A DNA stretch of 64,000 bases from Pedobacter yonginensis (GTDB lineage Bacteria > Bacteroidota > Bacteroidia > Sphingobacteriales > Sphingobacteriaceae). The translations under genes were made by a program, and so were the position numbers. The notes under the pieces are model-generated. The model had not been told where the DNA came from and did no database searches. It saw nothing but the letters and a program-made list of their open reading frames with translations. Location: assembly GCF_003173595.1 (NCBI RefSeq), contig NZ_QGNZ01000001.1, positions 806,001 through 870,000 of the forward strand, read 5' to 3'. Of this stretch, positions 62,458 through 64,000 are shown one piece after another; position 1 is the first letter of the stretch; the number at the start of each line of letters is the position of its first letter.

Positions 62458-64000
62458 ATGACAGCACAAGAGATTAGACAGGCATTCCTAGATTTTTTTA
62501 AAGAGAAACAACATCATATTGTACCATCGGCACCAATTGTAGTTAAAAACGACCCTACGTTGATGTTTACAAACGCCGGAATGAACCAATTTAAAGATTT
62601 GTTTTTAGGTGAGGCCGCAATAAAATATCCTCGTGTTGCCGATACACAACGTTGTTTACGCGTATCAGGAAAGCACAATGATTTAGAAGAAGTTGGGATT
62701 GATACCTACCACCACACGATGTTTGAGATGTTGGGCAATTGGAGTTTTGGCGATTACTTTAAAAAGGATGCCATTGATTGGAGCTGGCAATTGCTCACTG
62801 AGGTGTATAAAATACCGAAGGATAAGCTGTATGTAACCTATTTTGAAGGTGATGAAAAGGAAGGCTTAGCAAAAGACCAAAAGGCCTATGATTTGTGGAA
62901 ACAATATGTAGATGAAAGCCATATTTTGCCTGGAAATAAGAAAGATAATTTTTGGGAAATGGGCGATACGGGGCCATGTGGCCCATGCTCTGAAATTCAC
63001 GTAGATTGCCGTACCGATGCGGAAAAGGCTTTGGTTGATGGTGCTACGCTCGTAAATGCCGATCATCCACAAGTAATTGAAATTTGGAACAATGTATTTA
63101 TGCAATTCAACCGATTGAAAGATGGGTCCTTGCAAAGTTTACCAGCTAAGCATGTTGATACTGGAATGGGTTTCGAGCGTTTGGTGAGGGTTTTACAAGA
63201 AAAAACTTCTAACTACGATACCGATGTTTTCCAACCAATGATTCAGTTTATTGCAGAAAAATCGGGTGTAAAGTATGGTACAGATGAGAAAACAGACATC
63301 GCTATGCGGGTTATGGCCGATCATATTCGTGCCATTTCATTTGTAATTGCCGATGGACAGCTGCCATCAAACAATAAGGCTGGTTATGTAATTCGTAGAA
63401 TTTTACGCCGAGCAGTACGCTATGCCTATACCTTTTTAAATTTCAAAGAACCTTTTTTAAATCAACTGGTTCCGTTATTAGCCGAGCAGTTTAAAGGGGT
63501 ATTTGAAGAATTGATTTCTCAGCAAGATTTCGTACAAAAAGTTGTTCTAGAGGAAGAAGTTTCTTTTTTAAGGACGTTATCTACAGGTATTCAACGTTTT
63601 GAAAAATACCAAGCCAACAATAATGTAGTTGAAGGGAATTTTGCATTCGAATTATCTGATACTTTTGGCTTCCCGATAGATTTGACGGAGTTAATGGCGA
63701 GAGAAAAGGGTTGGAGTGTAGATTTGGCTGGATACGAGCAATCGCTTAAAAAACAGAAAGATGACAGTCGCGCAGCCACTGCAATTGATACGGGCGACTG
63801 GGTAATTGTCAATACTGATGATCAAAGTGAATTTGTTGGATACGATGATTTAGAAATTGAAACCGAAATTTTAAAATATCGCAAGGTAAAGGCAAAAGGA
63901 AAGGAACAATATCAAATTGTATTGCGCCAAACACCTTTCTATGCTGAAAGTGGTGGTCAGGTTGGAGATACAGGCCGTTTGGAAGATCATAGTCGCCAGT
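62458..64000 (+). CDS. alaS: Alanyl-tRNA synthetase (partial, C-terminus outside window)
   Basis: 514 codons visible from ATG at 62458, no stop before the edge. It begins [20 protein letters not shown]; class II motifs are the [15 protein letters not shown] stretch near 37, [21 protein letters not shown] near 83, [15 protein letters not shown] near 166 and [12 protein letters not shown] near 237. The editing-domain start, [15 protein letters not shown], is near the right edge. It charges tRNA-Ala with alanine. Full length in bacteria is about 870 residues. Confidence 0.97.
   Translation, partial: MTAQEIRQAFLDFFKEKQHHIVPSAPIVVKNDPTLMFTNAGMNQFKDLFLGEAAIKYPRVADTQRCLRVSGKHNDLEEVGIDTYHHTMFEMLGNWSFGDYFKKDAIDWSWQLLTEVYKIPKDKLYVTYFEGDEKEGLAKDQKAYDLWKQYVDESHILPGNKKDNFWEMGDTGPCGPCSEIHVDCRTDAEKALVDGATLVNADHPQVIEIWNNVFMQFNRLKDGSLQSLPAKHVDTGMGFERLVRVLQEKTSNYDTDVFQPMIQFIAEKSGVKYGTDEKTDIAMRVMADHIRAISFVIADGQLPSNNKAGYVIRRILRRAVRYAYTFLNFKEPFLNQLVPLLAEQFKGVFEELISQQDFVQKVVLEEEVSFLRTLSTGIQRFEKYQANNNVVEGNFAFELSDTFGFPIDLTELMAREKGWSVDLAGYEQSLKKQKDDSRAATAIDTGDWVIVNTDDQSEFVGYDDLEIETEILKYRKVKAKGKEQYQIVLRQTPFYAESGGQVGDTGRLEDHSRQ

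Overview
The window comes from a member of the Bacteroidota, most probably the family Sphingobacteriaceae and closest in feel to Pedobacter. This rests on the protein families present (OmpA proteins with PD40 repeats, TonB-dependent receptors with a carboxypeptidase-regulatory domain, PorQ-like barrels, a DUF6526 protein), on promoters of the Bacteroidota type (TTG, about 19-20 bases, TAnnTTTG), and on the lack of Shine-Dalgarno sequences. The DNA is AT-rich chromosomal core sequence. I see no rRNA or tRNA gene, prophage, intact insertion sequence or CRISPR array. Two genes run off the edges: etfB on the left and alaS on the right.

Layout. 1-5.4 kb: etfB (partial), a small TPR protein, a chromate transporter, dnaB and rlmB, then a tandem palindromic REP-like repeat. 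5.4-11.4 kb: sugar-nucleotide and Kdo genes (GDP-mannose pyrophosphorylase, kdsD, kdsA) with recQ and a DUF2071 protein. 11.4-16.6 kb: DUF6526, an OmpA/PD40 lipoprotein-like protein, queE, a Rieske protein, a PIN toxin-antitoxin pair and folD. 16.6-22.3 kb: a GT11-like transferase, lepA, a MATE exporter, a thioesterase and a nucleotidyltransferase pair. 22.6-31 kb: rpsO, pnp, rpe, a TonB-dependent receptor, serC and serA. 31-36 kb: a 48-residue protein missed by length cut-offs, a coiled-coil membrane protein, SAM hydrolase, phoH, purC, a STAS protein and rnz. 36-45.5 kb: mlaD, two tandem amidases, lptD, cinA, a 2-oxoacid dehydrogenase E2, a ferritin-like protein and thioredoxin.

45.5-53.2 kb is the most system-like region. 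A four-gene ligase-associated DNA-repair set (exonuclease, ATP-dependent ligase, Lhr-type helicase, PdeM phosphoesterase) is divergent from a two-gene SatD-DUF3307 operon. Between them lies an array of three identical 20-bp near-palindromes on an exact 28-bp period, plus a decayed fourth. SatD carries motifs resembling class III nucleotide cyclases joined to a C-terminal helix-turn-helix, and its partner is a multi-pass membrane protein. This is the best candidate for an undescribed signalling or defence system, though the function is inference.

53.2-64 kb: a DPP IV peptidase, a secreted protein, an operon of PorQ-like barrel, HHH-barrel protein, ComEC and enoyl-CoA hydratase, then a MerR regulator divergent from alaS. 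Three kinds of dispersed repeat sit between genes: the REP pair at 4.9-5.3 kb, a nested inverted repeat at 45.1 kb, and a diverged element present both at 28.6 kb and inside the repair operon at 48.8 kb.
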